Origin: Ignavibacteria bacterium
Lineage (GTDB): Bacteria > Bacteroidota > Ignavibacteria > Tepidaquicellales > Tepidaquicellaceae
DNA length: 36,560 bases
Assembly: GCA_028714695.1 (NCBI GenBank)
Contig: JAQTLX010000024.1
Coordinates: 1-36,560 of the forward strand
Direction: 5' to 3'
The translations under genes were made by a program, and so were the position numbers. The notes under the pieces are model-generated. The model was not told the origin of the DNA. It saw only the letters and a list, made by a program, of their open reading frames with translations, and searched no databases. Below are positions 7,752 to 16,562 of the stretch, one piece after another. Numbering within the stretch: position 1 is the stretch's first letter; each line of letters begins with the position of its first letter.

Positions 7752-10250
7752 TTATTTTTGAGGCGGGGGCGGAGTTTTCTCTTTTGGATTCAGCATCTCG
7801 CCGTTTACATTCTTTTCCTCACCGTTGTTTTTTGACTCGCCTGACGGGTCTTTCGGGAGATTGTTTTGTTCGGGATTGACAGATGTTGAATCGGATTTTA
7901 TTACGGGATTTATAATACCCGTAGAGTCCATCTGCAATTTAAGAGAATCCGTCAGAAGTTTTGTTGTATCGGAAAGATTTTTTTTCAGCGAATCTTTTGC
8001 TGCCAGAGAATCTTTCGCGGCATCTTCGCTTTTTTTCTTAAGATCATCAAAGAATGCAAGCGTTGAAGAAACGGAAAGAGCATATTCGGAAGCCGGGTAG
8101 TCGGTTTTCAGTCTTGTATAATATTTAAGCGCGCTGTCCTTATTGGGATAAACATTTTCATATACCCAGCCGAGAGAATAAACTGCTTTAGGAACGAGCG
8201 GGCTTTCGGGATATTTTGTTATTGCTTCTGTTAAAAGCGAAATCATTTTATCGGGTTTGCCTGAAATATAAAGTTTGCCTGCCTGTGTAACGAGTGAATC
8301 CGCGGCATCGTACGATTGTTCGACAGTAGGAAGACCGAGGAGTTTTCTCGATTCGTTTGCATAAACCGTTTTCGGATATTCTTTTATAACCTTATTAAAA
8401 TATTCCGATGCCTTCGTATTGTCGCCCTGCGATTTATAAATCGTACCGAGATAGAATTCCGCTTTGCTAAGCCAGTCAGGGTTTTTATAATTCTCTATGA
8501 TTTTGTTCAGATAGAAAATAGACGAGTCAGCATGGTCAAGGTCGTAATAAAACATTTCGGCAAGTTCGAAGTAAGCGTTCATCTTGCTGCTTTCCTTCAC
8601 CGCTCTGAGCGAATCCTGATTTACAACAGGGGCTTTAATTGTATCCTGACCTTCTTTTTTATGAACAATCGACGTATCTTTGGGGAGATGAAGGCTGTCT
8701 TTAAACTCTTTGTTAAGAACAACCGACGTGTCTTTCGGCAAAAGAAGACTATCTTTCGTTTCCTTGTTAAGCACAACTGTTGTGTCTTTGCTTTCCGGAA
8801 CGCTGTCCCTGCCTGAATAGCCGCCGCCTTTAGGCGGCTGATTTCCGCCTTTGACAGGGTCGGTGTTTTCTTTTCTCAGTCCTTTGTTTTGCTTTTCGAG
8901 ATAATCTTTTTTGTATTTATCGAGGTCGGGTTCTTCCGCAGGTATATCTATTTTCGTAGTATCGTGAATAACTGCAAGGTTCTTGAAATAATTATCCAGA
9001 ACATCGGTTTTCTTTTTCGTTTCGTTGTAATAATCCAAATTCGAACTGAGTTCAATTGCTTTTTTATATGATACAAGCGACTTGAGATAGTCCTTTTTTA
9101 TTTTTTCATAATACACGCCAAGTTGGTAATAAGATTCGGCAACGGCTTTTCCGCTTGAATATTTTACAATTATGTCGAAATATTTCTGTCTGGCATCTGT
9201 ATAATCATGCGACGCAAAATCCTTGTTCGCAATTTCGAGTTCCGCAAGTTGTTCAAAGTCGGGATAGTCAATATATTTTTTTCTGAGTCTGTTAAGAATC
9301 TCCATTGATTCATTGTGCCGGTTAAGGCGCGCGAGACACTTTGCTTCGTTTAGTTTTGCATAGAACTCAAGGTCAAAATTCGAAGTGTTCTTATAAACTT
9401 TTTCGTATTCTATCGGTGCTTTTTCGGGATTACTCGTGGAGTATAATTTTGCAAGCACGAACTGGCGCTCTGCCTTCGTTTCTTTATCTTTAGTTAGGTT
9501 AATTGAATTGTTAAATAATGTATCGGCGTCGGAAAAGTTTTTCAGACTAAGGTTAAAAATTGCGAGTTCCTGATATATTTCGGCTTTTATCTCGTCTTTT
9601 TTTGTAGTATTAAGAAGGTTTTTCAGAATTGCTTCGCCTTCCGTGTTTTTCCCGAGTTTGAATTTTGTTTTGCCGAGATAAAGAAGCGCTTCATCGGAAA
9701 GATCGCTCTTCGTCAGTTTTGAAAGAAATTCATTAAACTTTCTTTCCGCCTGAAGGTAATCTACGGAATAAAAATACGAAAGCCCAACGAGAAGCACTGC
9801 GTCATCAAAATATTTTGTATTCTTGTTATATTGAATTATCTTGGAGCAGCGCTCTATAACCTTTGTGAATTTGTCTTTTGTGGACTGCATAACGGGCGGA
9901 GTGATATTCAGCGAATCGAGACGTCTGTTGTATGTGGCTATAGTGCTCGTCTTGTACTCCTTTAACGCATCATCGAAATCTTCGTTCGCAGAAAACAACT
10001 TGTTAAAATATGTACCGAAAGATTCCGACCTGTTCCCCATAAACATAAATGACGTAAAATCCTGATAGTTATAATCAAGCGACACGTCATAATCCGGGTC
10101 GGGTTCCTCCGTGCCAGAAACAAAATCCTTCGACATTGTTCTGTGCGTCACATAATCGCAACTGCTGACAGCGAGACTAAAAATAACTACAGCCGCCAGA
10201 ATCAGAGTAAAATTCAGAGTGCGATTCAGAGTATATAATAACTTCCTCAT
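7752..10250 (-). CDS. Large TPR lipoprotein, SprE/PorW-like
   Basis: The 832-residue protein has a long signal peptide with a lipobox (VSSC, Cys 31), then many tetratricopeptide-like helical repeats (about 125-425 and 555-735). A low-complexity linker (about 435-555) holds three perfect-length 18-residue repeats at 488-541. The charged, Pro-ending tail covers 740-832. The segment with KVIERCSKIIQYNKNTKYFDDAVLLVG and the following YFYSVDYLQAERKF resembles SprE/PorW, the outer-membrane TPR lipoprotein needed for type IX secretion and gliding in Bacteroidota. Length and lipidation also agree. The match is from memory of the family pattern and is distant. Two T9SS cargo proteins lie about 15 kb away. 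A generic TPR/BamD-like lipoprotein is the alternative. Confidence 0.7.
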   Translation of the reverse strand: MRKLLYTLNRTLNFTLILAAVVIFSLAVSSCDYVTHRTMSKDFVSGTEEPDPDYDVSLDYNYQDFTSFMFMGNRSESFGTYFNKLFSANEDFDDALKEYKTSTIATYNRRLDSLNITPPVMQSTKDKFTKVIERCSKIIQYNKNTKYFDDAVLLVGLSYFYSVDYLQAERKFNEFLSKLTKSDLSDEALLYLGKTKFKLGKNTEGEAILKNLLNTTKKDEIKAEIYQELAIFNLSLKNFSDADTLFNNSINLTKDKETKAERQFVLAKLYSTSNPEKAPIEYEKVYKNTSNFDLEFYAKLNEAKCLARLNRHNESMEILNRLRKKYIDYPDFEQLAELEIANKDFASHDYTDARQKYFDIIVKYSSGKAVAESYYQLGVYYEKIKKDYLKSLVSYKKAIELSSNLDYYNETKKKTDVLDNYFKNLAVIHDTTKIDIPAEEPDLDKYKKDYLEKQNKGLRKENTDPVKGGNQPPKGGGYSGRDSVPESKDTTVVLNKETKDSLLLPKDTSVVLNKEFKDSLHLPKDTSIVHKKEGQDTIKAPVVNQDSLRAVKESSKMNAYFELAEMFYYDLDHADSSIFYLNKIIENYKNPDWLSKAEFYLGTIYKSQGDNTKASEYFNKVIKEYPKTVYANESRKLLGLPTVEQSYDAADSLVTQAGKLYISGKPDKMISLLTEAITKYPESPLVPKAVYSLGWVYENVYPNKDSALKYYTRLKTDYPASEYALSVSSTLAFFDDLKKKSEDAAKDSLAAKDSLKKNLSDTTKLLTDSLKLQMDSTGIINPVIKSDSTSVNPEQNNLPKDPSGESKNNGEEKNVNGEMLNPKEKTPPPPQK
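8628..8789 (-). repeat. Three 54-bp in-frame repeats within the TPR gene
   Basis: These encode three tandem 18-residue units (residues 488-505, 506-523 and 524-541) of the form KDTSVVLNKExKDSLxLP. They form a charged, probably disordered linker between the two TPR blocks. The third unit is the most diverged. Confidence 0.85.
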
Positions 10251-10335
10251 AATTCTAAATTATTTCTATTTTAGCCCTTAATCAAGCCATTTTATCTCTT
10301 TTGTTTGGATTTGGGAAATGGGCGAATGGGGTGTA

Positions 10336-10446
10336 TTGTTTGTCATCCCGAATGCAGAAGGCTCGCTGCAGCGAGTTTTTATCAGGGATGACAACGGGGG
10401 CGGGCTCGTTATGTGGATCCCCGATAAGAGCGCTCGGGGATGACAA
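10336..10446. repeat. Dispersed TGTCATCCC inverted-repeat element, two adjacent units
   Basis: TTGTCATCCC (from 10339) pairs with GGGATGACAA (ending 10394). A second unit runs from GGATCCCCGATAAGA (from 10415) to CGGGGATGACAA (ending 10446). The second unit recurs at about 27864-27905, and a relative of the first is at 18659-18709. They are non-coding and lie in the divergent gap between the TPR lipoprotein gene and lon. Confidence 0.65.
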
Positions 10447-10495
10447 TCTTAAAGATTTCGTTTTTCGATTAATCCTTTATCATTCCCAAATTCCA

Positions 10496-10660
10496 CCATT
10501 TCCCATATCCCCAATAACCATTTCCCATATCCCCAATAACCATTTTCCATATCCCCAATAACCATTTCCCATATCCCCAATAACCATTTTCCATATCCCC
10601 AATAACCATTTCCCATATCCCCAATAACCATTTTCCATTCTTCCAATTACCATTTTCTAT
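10496..10660. repeat. 22-bp tandem array upstream of lon
   Basis: Six units of CCATTTCCCATATCCCCAAT plus AA start at 10496, 10518, 10540, 10562, 10584 and 10606. Degenerate copies start at 10628 and 10650. The units alternate TTTCCC and TTTTCC from the second copy onward (copies 2, 4 and 6 against 3, 5 and 7). The array ends about 60 bp before the lon start codon. The open frames crossing it are repeat artefacts. Confidence 0.9.
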
Positions 10661-10718
10661 TCATCCGCTTCTCTTAATGAATTGAAACTCAGGGGGGTTA
10701 AATTTATATTTATGCGAT

Positions 10719-13184
10719 ATGAAAAATAAAACAAAAGATATTTTGGACGATTATATGAACGATATCCCGGATGGCGAATCAAATGAAACAGAGATGGTAA
10801 CACACCGCAATCCTGATTTAAATGATATCCCGAACAGATTACCTGTTTTGCCCCTAAAAGATATTGTGATATTTCCGTATATGATTTACCCAATTCTGGC
10901 TGGAAGGGAATCGTCGATAAAAGCGATTAATGCCGCGTTCGAAACCGAACACAAATATATTCTGCTGGTCACGCAGAAAGACGCTTCAATAGAAGAAACG
11001 ACAACCGAAAACCTTTTCAAAACGGGAACAGTTGCAAAGATTCTTCAGATTATGCGCCTGCCGAACGGGCTCATAAAAATCCTTATCGACGGGCTTGTAA
11101 GCGCGAATGTTTCGGAATATATCGCGACAGATTATATAAGCGCCGAATTAAAAATAGTGAAAGACCTGCCCGGCAGGGAAACAGAACTGAAAATTATAGT
11201 TGAGAAAGCAACGAACCTTTTTGCGGATTACGTAAAACTTAATCCTTCGCTTACAAAAGATATTTTTTCGGGTTACGAAGGCATTCCGGAATACGACAGG
11301 AAATTATATTATATAGCGTCAAGTCTTACGGTAGATATAAACGCGAAACAGAATCTTCTTGAAATGAGAAGTCTGTACGACAAATATCTCGGATTAATAG
11401 GATTGCTCGTTGCAGAACTTCAGATACTAAATATCGAAAGGGAAATAGACGCGAAAGTTCAGGCGTCGATGCAGAAGAACCAGAGAAAATTCATAGTTCA
11501 GGAACAGATTAAAATTCTTCAGGACGAACTCGGTGACAGCGCCGAACTTGACCCTGACCTCATTAAACTGAAGAAGGCAATAGAAGAATCGGGAATGCCT
11601 GATGCGATTAAGGAAAAGGCAATGGAGGAGTTTGAGAAAATCAAGAAAACGAATCCGATGTCGCCCGATTTCAGCGTATCAAGAAATTATCTTGAATGGA
11701 TGACGTCAGTGCCGTGGAATAAATTCACGGAAGATAATTTCGATCTGAACAACGCGAAGAGAATTCTGGACGAAGACCACTACGGACTTGAGAAACCGAA
11801 GGATAGGATTCTTGAACTGCTTGCGGTACTGAAACTACTCAAAGATAAAAACATTACAAAACCTCCGAAAGGACAGATATTGTGTTTCGTGGGACCTCCG
11901 GGAGTCGGAAAAACTTCGCTCGGCAAATCAATCGCAAGGGCGCTTAACAGAAAATTCGCGAGACTCTCGGTAGGCGGAGTGAAAGATGAAGCCGAAATCC
12001 GCGGGCACAGAAGAACTTACATAGGCTCGATGCCGGGCAGGATTATTCAGGCGATGAAGAAAGCGGGTACTTCGAATCCCGTTATTCTTATTGACGAAAT
12101 AGATAAAATGGGAAATGATTTTAGAGGCGACCCCGCGTCGGCTATGCTTGAGGTTCTCGACCCCGAGCAGAACAATTCATTTAACGACCACTATCTTGAT
12201 ATAGATTATGATTTATCGAATGTGCTTTTCATAACAACGGCAAACGTACAGTACAACATAGCGCTCGCGCTTCAGGACAGAATGGAAATTATTGAGATGA
12301 GGTCGTATCTCGATTTTGAAAAAACACAGATTGCACAAAGGCATATACTCACAAAAGAACTTATCGAGCACGGACTCGATAAAGACGAAGTGAAATTTCC
12401 CGACGAAGTTATTCAGAAAGTAATAAGAGAATACACACGCGAGGCCGGTGTAAGAAATCTCGAAAGGGAACTAACTTCAATTATCAGAAAAGTCGCGAAA
12501 GACAAACTTTCAAACGGAAGCAGAAAAAAGAAAGTAACGATTACTCCGGAACTCGTCGAAAAATATCTCGGCGTTCCAAAGTTTGAGGACATTGATACAA
12601 AGAAAGAAGTAGAAACAAAGATTGGCTCCGTATACGGTTTAGCCTGGACATCAATGGGCGGCGATATACTCACAATCGAAGTAACGGTAATGAAAGGCAC
12701 GGGGAAAATCACTCTGACGGGCAAACTCGGCGATGTAATGAAAGAATCGGCAATAGCGGGACTTTCGTACATAAAGTCGAATTCAAAGCAATTCGGAATT
12801 CCCGAAAACTTCTTTAAGGATAAGGAAATTCACATACACGTTCCCGAAGGCGCCATACCCAAAGACGGGCCGTCCGCGGGAATAACAATGATAATGGGCA
12901 TGCTTTCAGCCATTACAAAATCGCCCATAAAAACCGATATTGCAATGACGGGAGAAATAACGCTCAGAGGAAATATACTTCCTATCGGCGGGCTGAACGA
13001 AAAACTGCTCGCGGCCGTAAGGAGCGGAATAAAGAGAGTTCTTATTCCGAGGGACAACGAAAAGAATTTAATTGAAATTCCGAAAGACATAACTTCCAAA
13101 CTGGAGATAATTCCTCTCGCGAAAGTAGAAGACGGAATTCAGTACGTTTTCGGAAAGAAAAAAATCAGTTTCAAAAAGAAATAG
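10719..13184 (+). CDS. lon: ATP-dependent protease Lon (LonA type)
   Basis: The 821-residue cytoplasmic protease degrades misfolded and regulatory proteins. It has the N-terminal LON substrate-binding domain (about 40-235, starting LPVLPLKDIVIFPYM), a helical linker, an AAA+ module with Walker A GPPGVGKT (392-399) and Walker B VILIDEIDKMG, and a C-terminal protease domain. The catalytic Ser719 lies in KDGPSAG and Lys762 in GGLNEKLLAA, 43 residues apart as in E. coli Lon. Length is typical. There is an extra acidic N-terminal stretch of about 38 residues. No clear Shine-Dalgarno precedes the start. The dnaX gene begins 13 nt after the stop. Confidence 0.97.
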   Translation: MKNKTKDILDDYMNDIPDGESNETEMVTHRNPDLNDIPNRLPVLPLKDIVIFPYMIYPILAGRESSIKAINAAFETEHKYILLVTQKDASIEETTTENLFKTGTVAKILQIMRLPNGLIKILIDGLVSANVSEYIATDYISAELKIVKDLPGRETELKIIVEKATNLFADYVKLNPSLTKDIFSGYEGIPEYDRKLYYIASSLTVDINAKQNLLEMRSLYDKYLGLIGLLVAELQILNIEREIDAKVQASMQKNQRKFIVQEQIKILQDELGDSAELDPDLIKLKKAIEESGMPDAIKEKAMEEFEKIKKTNPMSPDFSVSRNYLEWMTSVPWNKFTEDNFDLNNAKRILDEDHYGLEKPKDRILELLAVLKLLKDKNITKPPKGQILCFVGPPGVGKTSLGKSIARALNRKFARLSVGGVKDEAEIRGHRRTYIGSMPGRIIQAMKKAGTSNPVILIDEIDKMGNDFRGDPASAMLEVLDPEQNNSFNDHYLDIDYDLSNVLFITTANVQYNIALALQDRMEIIEMRSYLDFEKTQIAQRHILTKELIEHGLDKDEVKFPDEVIQKVIREYTREAGVRNLERELTSIIRKVAKDKLSNGSRKKKVTITPELVEKYLGVPKFEDIDTKKEVETKIGSVYGLAWTSMGGDILTIEVTVMKGTGKITLTGKLGDVMKESAIAGLSYIKSNSKQFGIPENFFKDKEIHIHVPEGAIPKDGPSAGITMIMGMLSAITKSPIKTDIAMTGEITLRGNILPIGGLNEKLLAAVRSGIKRVLIPRDNEKNLIEIPKDITSKLEIIPLAKVEDGIQYVFGKKKISFKKK

Positions 13185-13197
13185 CATATTATAAATA

Positions 13198-14358
13198 ATG
13201 TCTGAACCAAAGTTTAAAGTATCGGCGTTAAAATTCAGGCCGCAGAGATTCAGCGAAGTAGTTTCGCAGGAATTCGTCTCGACCACGCTTAAGAACGCCA
13301 TATTGAACAAGAAGATAGCGCATTCATATTTATTCAGTGGACCGAGAGGCGTTGGGAAAACGACACTTGCAAGAATTTTCGCAAAAGCGATTAACTGTCA
13401 AAACCAGAAAGACGGCGAGCCCTGCAACGAATGCGAAAACTGCAGCGAAATAACGCGCGGAGTGCATCCGGACGTATTCGAACTCGATGCCGCTTCGAAC
13501 AGAGGCATAGACGACGTTCGCGCGATTCAGGACGCCGCGAAATATTTTCCGCTCAAGGCAACATATAAGTTTTTCATAGTTGACGAAGTACACATGCTTA
13601 CGATTCAGGCATTCAACGCACTGCTTAAGATTCTTGAAGAGCCGCCCGAGTATCTTATTTTCATTCTAGCGACCACGAATCCGGAAAAGATACCGGCGAC
13701 AATCACGAGCAGATGCCAGAGATTCGCATTGCACAGGCTTAAAATTAAAGAAATATCCGAGCAGTTGAAATTTGTCGCGAAGGAACAGAAGGTTAAAATT
13801 GACGATGAATCCCTTTTTCTGATTTCGAAACTCGGCGACGGGGCATTGCGCGACGCGCTTGGCATTTTTGATATGGCGGTTTCGTTCTGCGGCGACAATA
13901 TAGATTATAAATCACTGAAAGAATTTCTTAACCTGCCCGATAAGGAAATTTATTTTCTTACGTCACAGCATATAGCGGGCGGCGATTTGAAAAATGCAAT
14001 TTCGTATTTCAACGAACTCGAAGAAAACGGACTGGATATAATAACTTTCTATAACGGGATAACGGACCATTACAGAAATCTGCTGATAATAAAGACAACC
14101 GATAACGTCGAACTGCTCGACGAATCCGATATAACAAAAGCAAAATACCGTGAAGAGGCAAAAACATACTCATCCGACCAGATTCAGAGGATTCTGAAGG
14201 TACTTATAGAATCGGAGTCGAGATTTAAATACTCTTCAAATCAGAAAATTCTCATGGAGTCCATGCTTGCCGAACTCTGCAGGATAAACAGGGAGATTGT
14301 CGATTTATCCGAACTTATTTCGGGACTTGAAGCATTAAAAAAAAAATCCCAGACCTGA
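13198..14358 (+). CDS. dnaX: DNA polymerase III subunit gamma/tau (zero-frame product)
   Basis: This is the clamp-loader ATPase. The 386-residue zero-frame product has Walker A GPRGVGKT (48-55), a four-Cys zinc site (C67, C76, C79, C82), Walker B FFIVDEVHML (125-134), sensor/SRC motif (171-173) and the domain III helical collar. It ends just after a run of ten A residues (14337-14346), in LKKKSQT. The -1 frame stays open for another 42 codons and stops at 14472-14474, overlapping the next start codon as TAATG. Without slippage the protein is close to E. coli gamma in plan and lacks the tau tail. Either programmed slippage or a homopolymer error explains this. Confidence 0.95.
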   Translation: MSEPKFKVSALKFRPQRFSEVVSQEFVSTTLKNAILNKKIAHSYLFSGPRGVGKTTLARIFAKAINCQNQKDGEPCNECENCSEITRGVHPDVFELDAASNRGIDDVRAIQDAAKYFPLKATYKFFIVDEVHMLTIQAFNALLKILEEPPEYLIFILATTNPEKIPATITSRCQRFALHRLKIKEISEQLKFVAKEQKVKIDDESLFLISKLGDGALRDALGIFDMAVSFCGDNIDYKSLKEFLNLPDKEIYFLTSQHIAGGDLKNAISYFNELEENGLDIITFYNGITDHYRNLLIIKTTDNVELLDESDITKAKYREEAKTYSSDQIQRILKVLIESESRFKYSSNQKILMESMLAELCRINREIVDLSELISGLEALKKKSQT

Positions 14359-14371
14359 CGTATGAAGTCAG
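14337..14371 (+). promoter_or_regulatory. Candidate dnaX frameshift site (A10 plus hairpin)
   Basis: Ten consecutive A residues (14337-14346) span codons AAA AAA AAA. Eight nt further on, CTGAC (14355-14359) pairs with GTCAG (14367-14371) across a 7-nt loop. The hairpin contains the zero-frame stop TGA (14356-14358). Slippery A-run plus downstream hairpin is the arrangement in E. coli dnaX; long A-runs also cause transcriptional slippage in Thermus dnaX. Confidence 0.65.
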
Positions 14372-14474
14372 CAAGCCTGTCTTTATGCCTGCCGTAAAAG
14401 CGGAAAAGGAAGAAAGCAGCATTATCGTTGCATTAAAAGAATTGTTTAACATCGAAGAATACAGGTCTCAATAA
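14346..14474 (+). CDS. dnaX: C-terminal extension of DnaX in the -1 frame
   Basis: Reading from the end of the A-run in the -1 frame gives 42 residues, from IPDLTYEVSKP through SSIIVALKELFNIEEYRSQ, then TAA. The resulting product would be about 425 residues. The amphipathic ending (ALKELFNIEEY) looks like a genuine protein tail. The stop overlaps the agmatinase start by one base, the same coupling seen elsewhere in the window, and this argues that the frame is translated. It is much shorter than a classical tau tail. Confidence 0.7.
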   Translation: MPDLTYEVSKPVFMPAVKAEKEESSIIVALKELFNIEEYRSQ

Positions 14475-15358
14475 TGAAGACACTTAACATAAAAAAGAAC
14501 TTTCTCGCAATAGAGGATGAATATTCAAATTACAACGATTCAAAAGTTGTAATGCTCCCCGTTCCATACGAAGCAACCACTTCTTACGGAAAAGGTACGG
14601 GCAAGGGACCCGAAGCGATTTATAATGCTTCGCACTACGTTGAATTCTTCGACGAAGAACTTAACCGCGAATTTTGCTTTGAACACGGCATCGCTTCACT
14701 GCCTTCGCTTGATTTGAAAAAATTAACGGGAAAGAAAGCAATCGATTTTATTTACAAAAACGTAAAGAAGTTAATCGACGACAAAAAATTTGTTGTAACT
14801 CTCGGAGGCGAGCATACGCTTTCAACGGCGCCTATCAAGGCACACTTCGATTCATATAAGAATATGTCAGTGCTTCATTTCGATGCTCATTCCGACTTAA
14901 GGGATGAATACGAAGGCACGGGATATTCTCACGCGTGCTTCTGTTCGCGTGTCGCGGAGTTCACAAAAGACATAACGCAGGTAGGCATAAGAGCGCAATG
15001 CAAAGAAGAATATGATTTTATAAAGAAAAACAAAATCAAGACGTATTATGCTTATGCAATCCGGAACGGGCTTCACGGGAAGAACTGGATTGACAAAGTG
15101 ATAGCAGGGCTTAAGCAAAATGTTTATGTAACATTCGACGTGGATTATTTCGACCCGTCAATAATGCCTTCGACGGGCACGCCAGAGCCGATGGGGTTTT
15201 ACTGGGAAGAGACGATGGAACTGCTAAAGAAACTCGGAAAGAAAAGAAACGTTGTCGGATTCGACGTAGTAGAACTCGCACCTCAGAAGAATTTTTCATA
15301 TCCTGATTTCCTTACAGCGAAATTAATTTACAAAATGTTAAATTATTTTATAAAATAG
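14474..15358 (+). CDS. speB: Agmatinase (ureohydrolase family)
   Basis: The 294-residue protein is a binuclear manganese ureohydrolase, probably converting agmatine to putrescine and urea. Metal-binding motifs are all present: GGEHT (111-115), DAHSD (137-141), H153 in YSHA, and DVDYFDP (222-228). The overall length fits SpeB rather than arginase or formiminoglutamase, but substrate cannot be proven from motifs. It begins inside the stop codon of the -1-frame dnaX extension and ends 3 nt before the endonuclease III gene, so it belongs to a tight operon with unrelated housekeeping functions. Confidence 0.88.
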   Translation: MKTLNIKKNFLAIEDEYSNYNDSKVVMLPVPYEATTSYGKGTGKGPEAIYNASHYVEFFDEELNREFCFEHGIASLPSLDLKKLTGKKAIDFIYKNVKKLIDDKKFVVTLGGEHTLSTAPIKAHFDSYKNMSVLHFDAHSDLRDEYEGTGYSHACFCSRVAEFTKDITQVGIRAQCKEEYDFIKKNKIKTYYAYAIRNGLHGKNWIDKVIAGLKQNVYVTFDVDYFDPSIMPSTGTPEPMGFYWEETMELLKKLGKKRNVVGFDVVELAPQKNFSYPDFLTAKLIYKMLNYFIK

Positions 15359-15361
15359 GAA

Positions 15362-16009
15362 ATGGCAAAAGAAGGTCTGAAAAAGCGTTTAAAAATCATC
15401 ATCGAAAAACTCAGAGACAATTATCCTGAAGTTAAAAGCCACCTTGAGCACAAGAAACCTTTTGAATTGCTTGTATCGACAGTGCTTGCAGCGCAGTGCA
15501 CGGACGACAGGGTAAACATGACGATGGTTCCGCTTTATAAATTCAAATACAGAAATCCGAAAGCAATATTGGAAGACGGCATAGATAATTTCAGAAACGA
15601 AATCAAATCTATCAACTTCTTCAACAACAAAGCGAAGAGTATTTTAGCGCTCTGCGAAATTCTTGAAAAGGAACACGGGGGAAAAGTGCCGGGAGACATG
15701 GAATCATTGACAAAACTTCCGGGAGTCGGCAGAAAATCCGCATCCGTGGTACTCGGGCATTGTTTCGGCAAAGAGGATGTGATAATCGTAGACACGCATT
15801 TAAAGCGTGTTTGCGCGCGGCTTGGTTTGATTGAGAACGAAAACCCCGATAAGATAGAAATTGAATTAAAAGAAATCGTTCCGACAAAATTTCAATTTAA
15901 TTTTTCAATGAGGATAGGCGAGCACGGCAGGCTTATCTGCCATGCAAAGAAACCGAAATGCGGAGACTGTTTCCTTTCGGGTTTGTGTCCTTCCTATAAT
16001 AAAGTTTAA
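15362..16009 (+). CDS. nth: Endonuclease III
   Basis: The 215-residue base-excision repair DNA glycosylase/AP lyase removes oxidised pyrimidines. It has the helix-hairpin-helix LPGVGRKSA (119-127) with the catalytic lysine K125, the catalytic aspartate D144 in VDTHLKR, and a C-terminal 4Fe-4S site with C193, C200, C203 and C209 in the standard C-x6-C-x2-C-x5-C spacing. The start is 3 nt after the agmatinase stop. The next gene begins after one base. Confidence 0.95.
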   Translation: MAKEGLKKRLKIIIEKLRDNYPEVKSHLEHKKPFELLVSTVLAAQCTDDRVNMTMVPLYKFKYRNPKAILEDGIDNFRNEIKSINFFNNKAKSILALCEILEKEHGGKVPGDMESLTKLPGVGRKSASVVLGHCFGKEDVIIVDTHLKRVCARLGLIENENPDKIEIELKEIVPTKFQFNFSMRIGEHGRLICHAKKPKCGDCFLSGLCPSYNKV

Positions 16010-16010
16010 T

Positions 16011-16508
16011 ATGAAAACTACAAAACCAGATTTATCGAAAATTGAATTTATTCTGATGGACCTTGACGGTTGTCTTACAACGGGTCACATCATATATTCA
16101 AGCAGCGGCGATGACATTAAAATGTTTCATACGCACGACGGTTACGGACTTGTGCGCGGCAGGGAACTCGGGATGAAATTTGCCGTGATAAGCGGAAAAA
16201 GTTCTGTCGTAAACAAGAGAAGAACCGACAGACTCGGCATACATTATCTTTTCGAGGATGTTGTCGACAAAGAGGTGCCTTTTGAAAGGCTAAAAGAAAA
16301 ATACAAACTTAATAACAACAACTTTGCTTATATCGGCGACGACGAATTCGACATTCCCCTTTTAAAAAAGGTCGGATTTGCATGCTGCCCGAAAAACGCA
16401 ATCGACGAAGTAAAGAAATACGTTCACTACGTCTGCAAAAAGAACGGGGGCGAAGGCGCCGTAAGAGAAATGATTGACAAAATTCTCAAAGCAAAGAAAC
16501 TAATATAA
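16011..16508 (+). CDS. kdsC: HAD phosphatase, KdsC-like (KDO-8-phosphate phosphatase)
   Basis: The 165-residue protein is a small HAD-superfamily phosphatase without a cap, the form of KdsC, which makes KDO for lipopolysaccharide. Motif I is MDLDGCLTTG with Asp17 and Asp19. Motif II/III is ISGKSS, and motif IV is GDDEFDIPLL. I chose the ATG at 16011, one base after the nth stop, over an upstream in-frame ATG at 15942 inside nth, because only this start places motif I at the usual distance. YrbI-type phosphatases for other 8- or 9-carbon sugars are the main alternative. Confidence 0.85.
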   Translation: MKTTKPDLSKIEFILMDLDGCLTTGHIIYSSSGDDIKMFHTHDGYGLVRGRELGMKFAVISGKSSVVNKRRTDRLGIHYLFEDVVDKEVPFERLKEKYKLNNNNFAYIGDDEFDIPLLKKVGFACCPKNAIDEVKKYVHYVCKKNGGEGAVREMIDKILKAKKLI

Positions 16509-16562
16509 AGAAATACATCTGTCTCATTCGAAGTCTATTGTTTAAACATTTAATATATAATT

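Noticed and set aside
10301..10646. Open frames on both strands upstream of lon (10301-10561 and 10449-10646)
   Set aside because: Both are driven by the 22-bp array and the dispersed inverted-repeat element, and composition is purely repeat-derived.
15942..16010. Upstream start for the KdsC-like gene at 15942
   Set aside because: It lies inside nth in another frame and adds 23 residues before the conserved start. The ATG at 16011 gives the normal distance to motif I.
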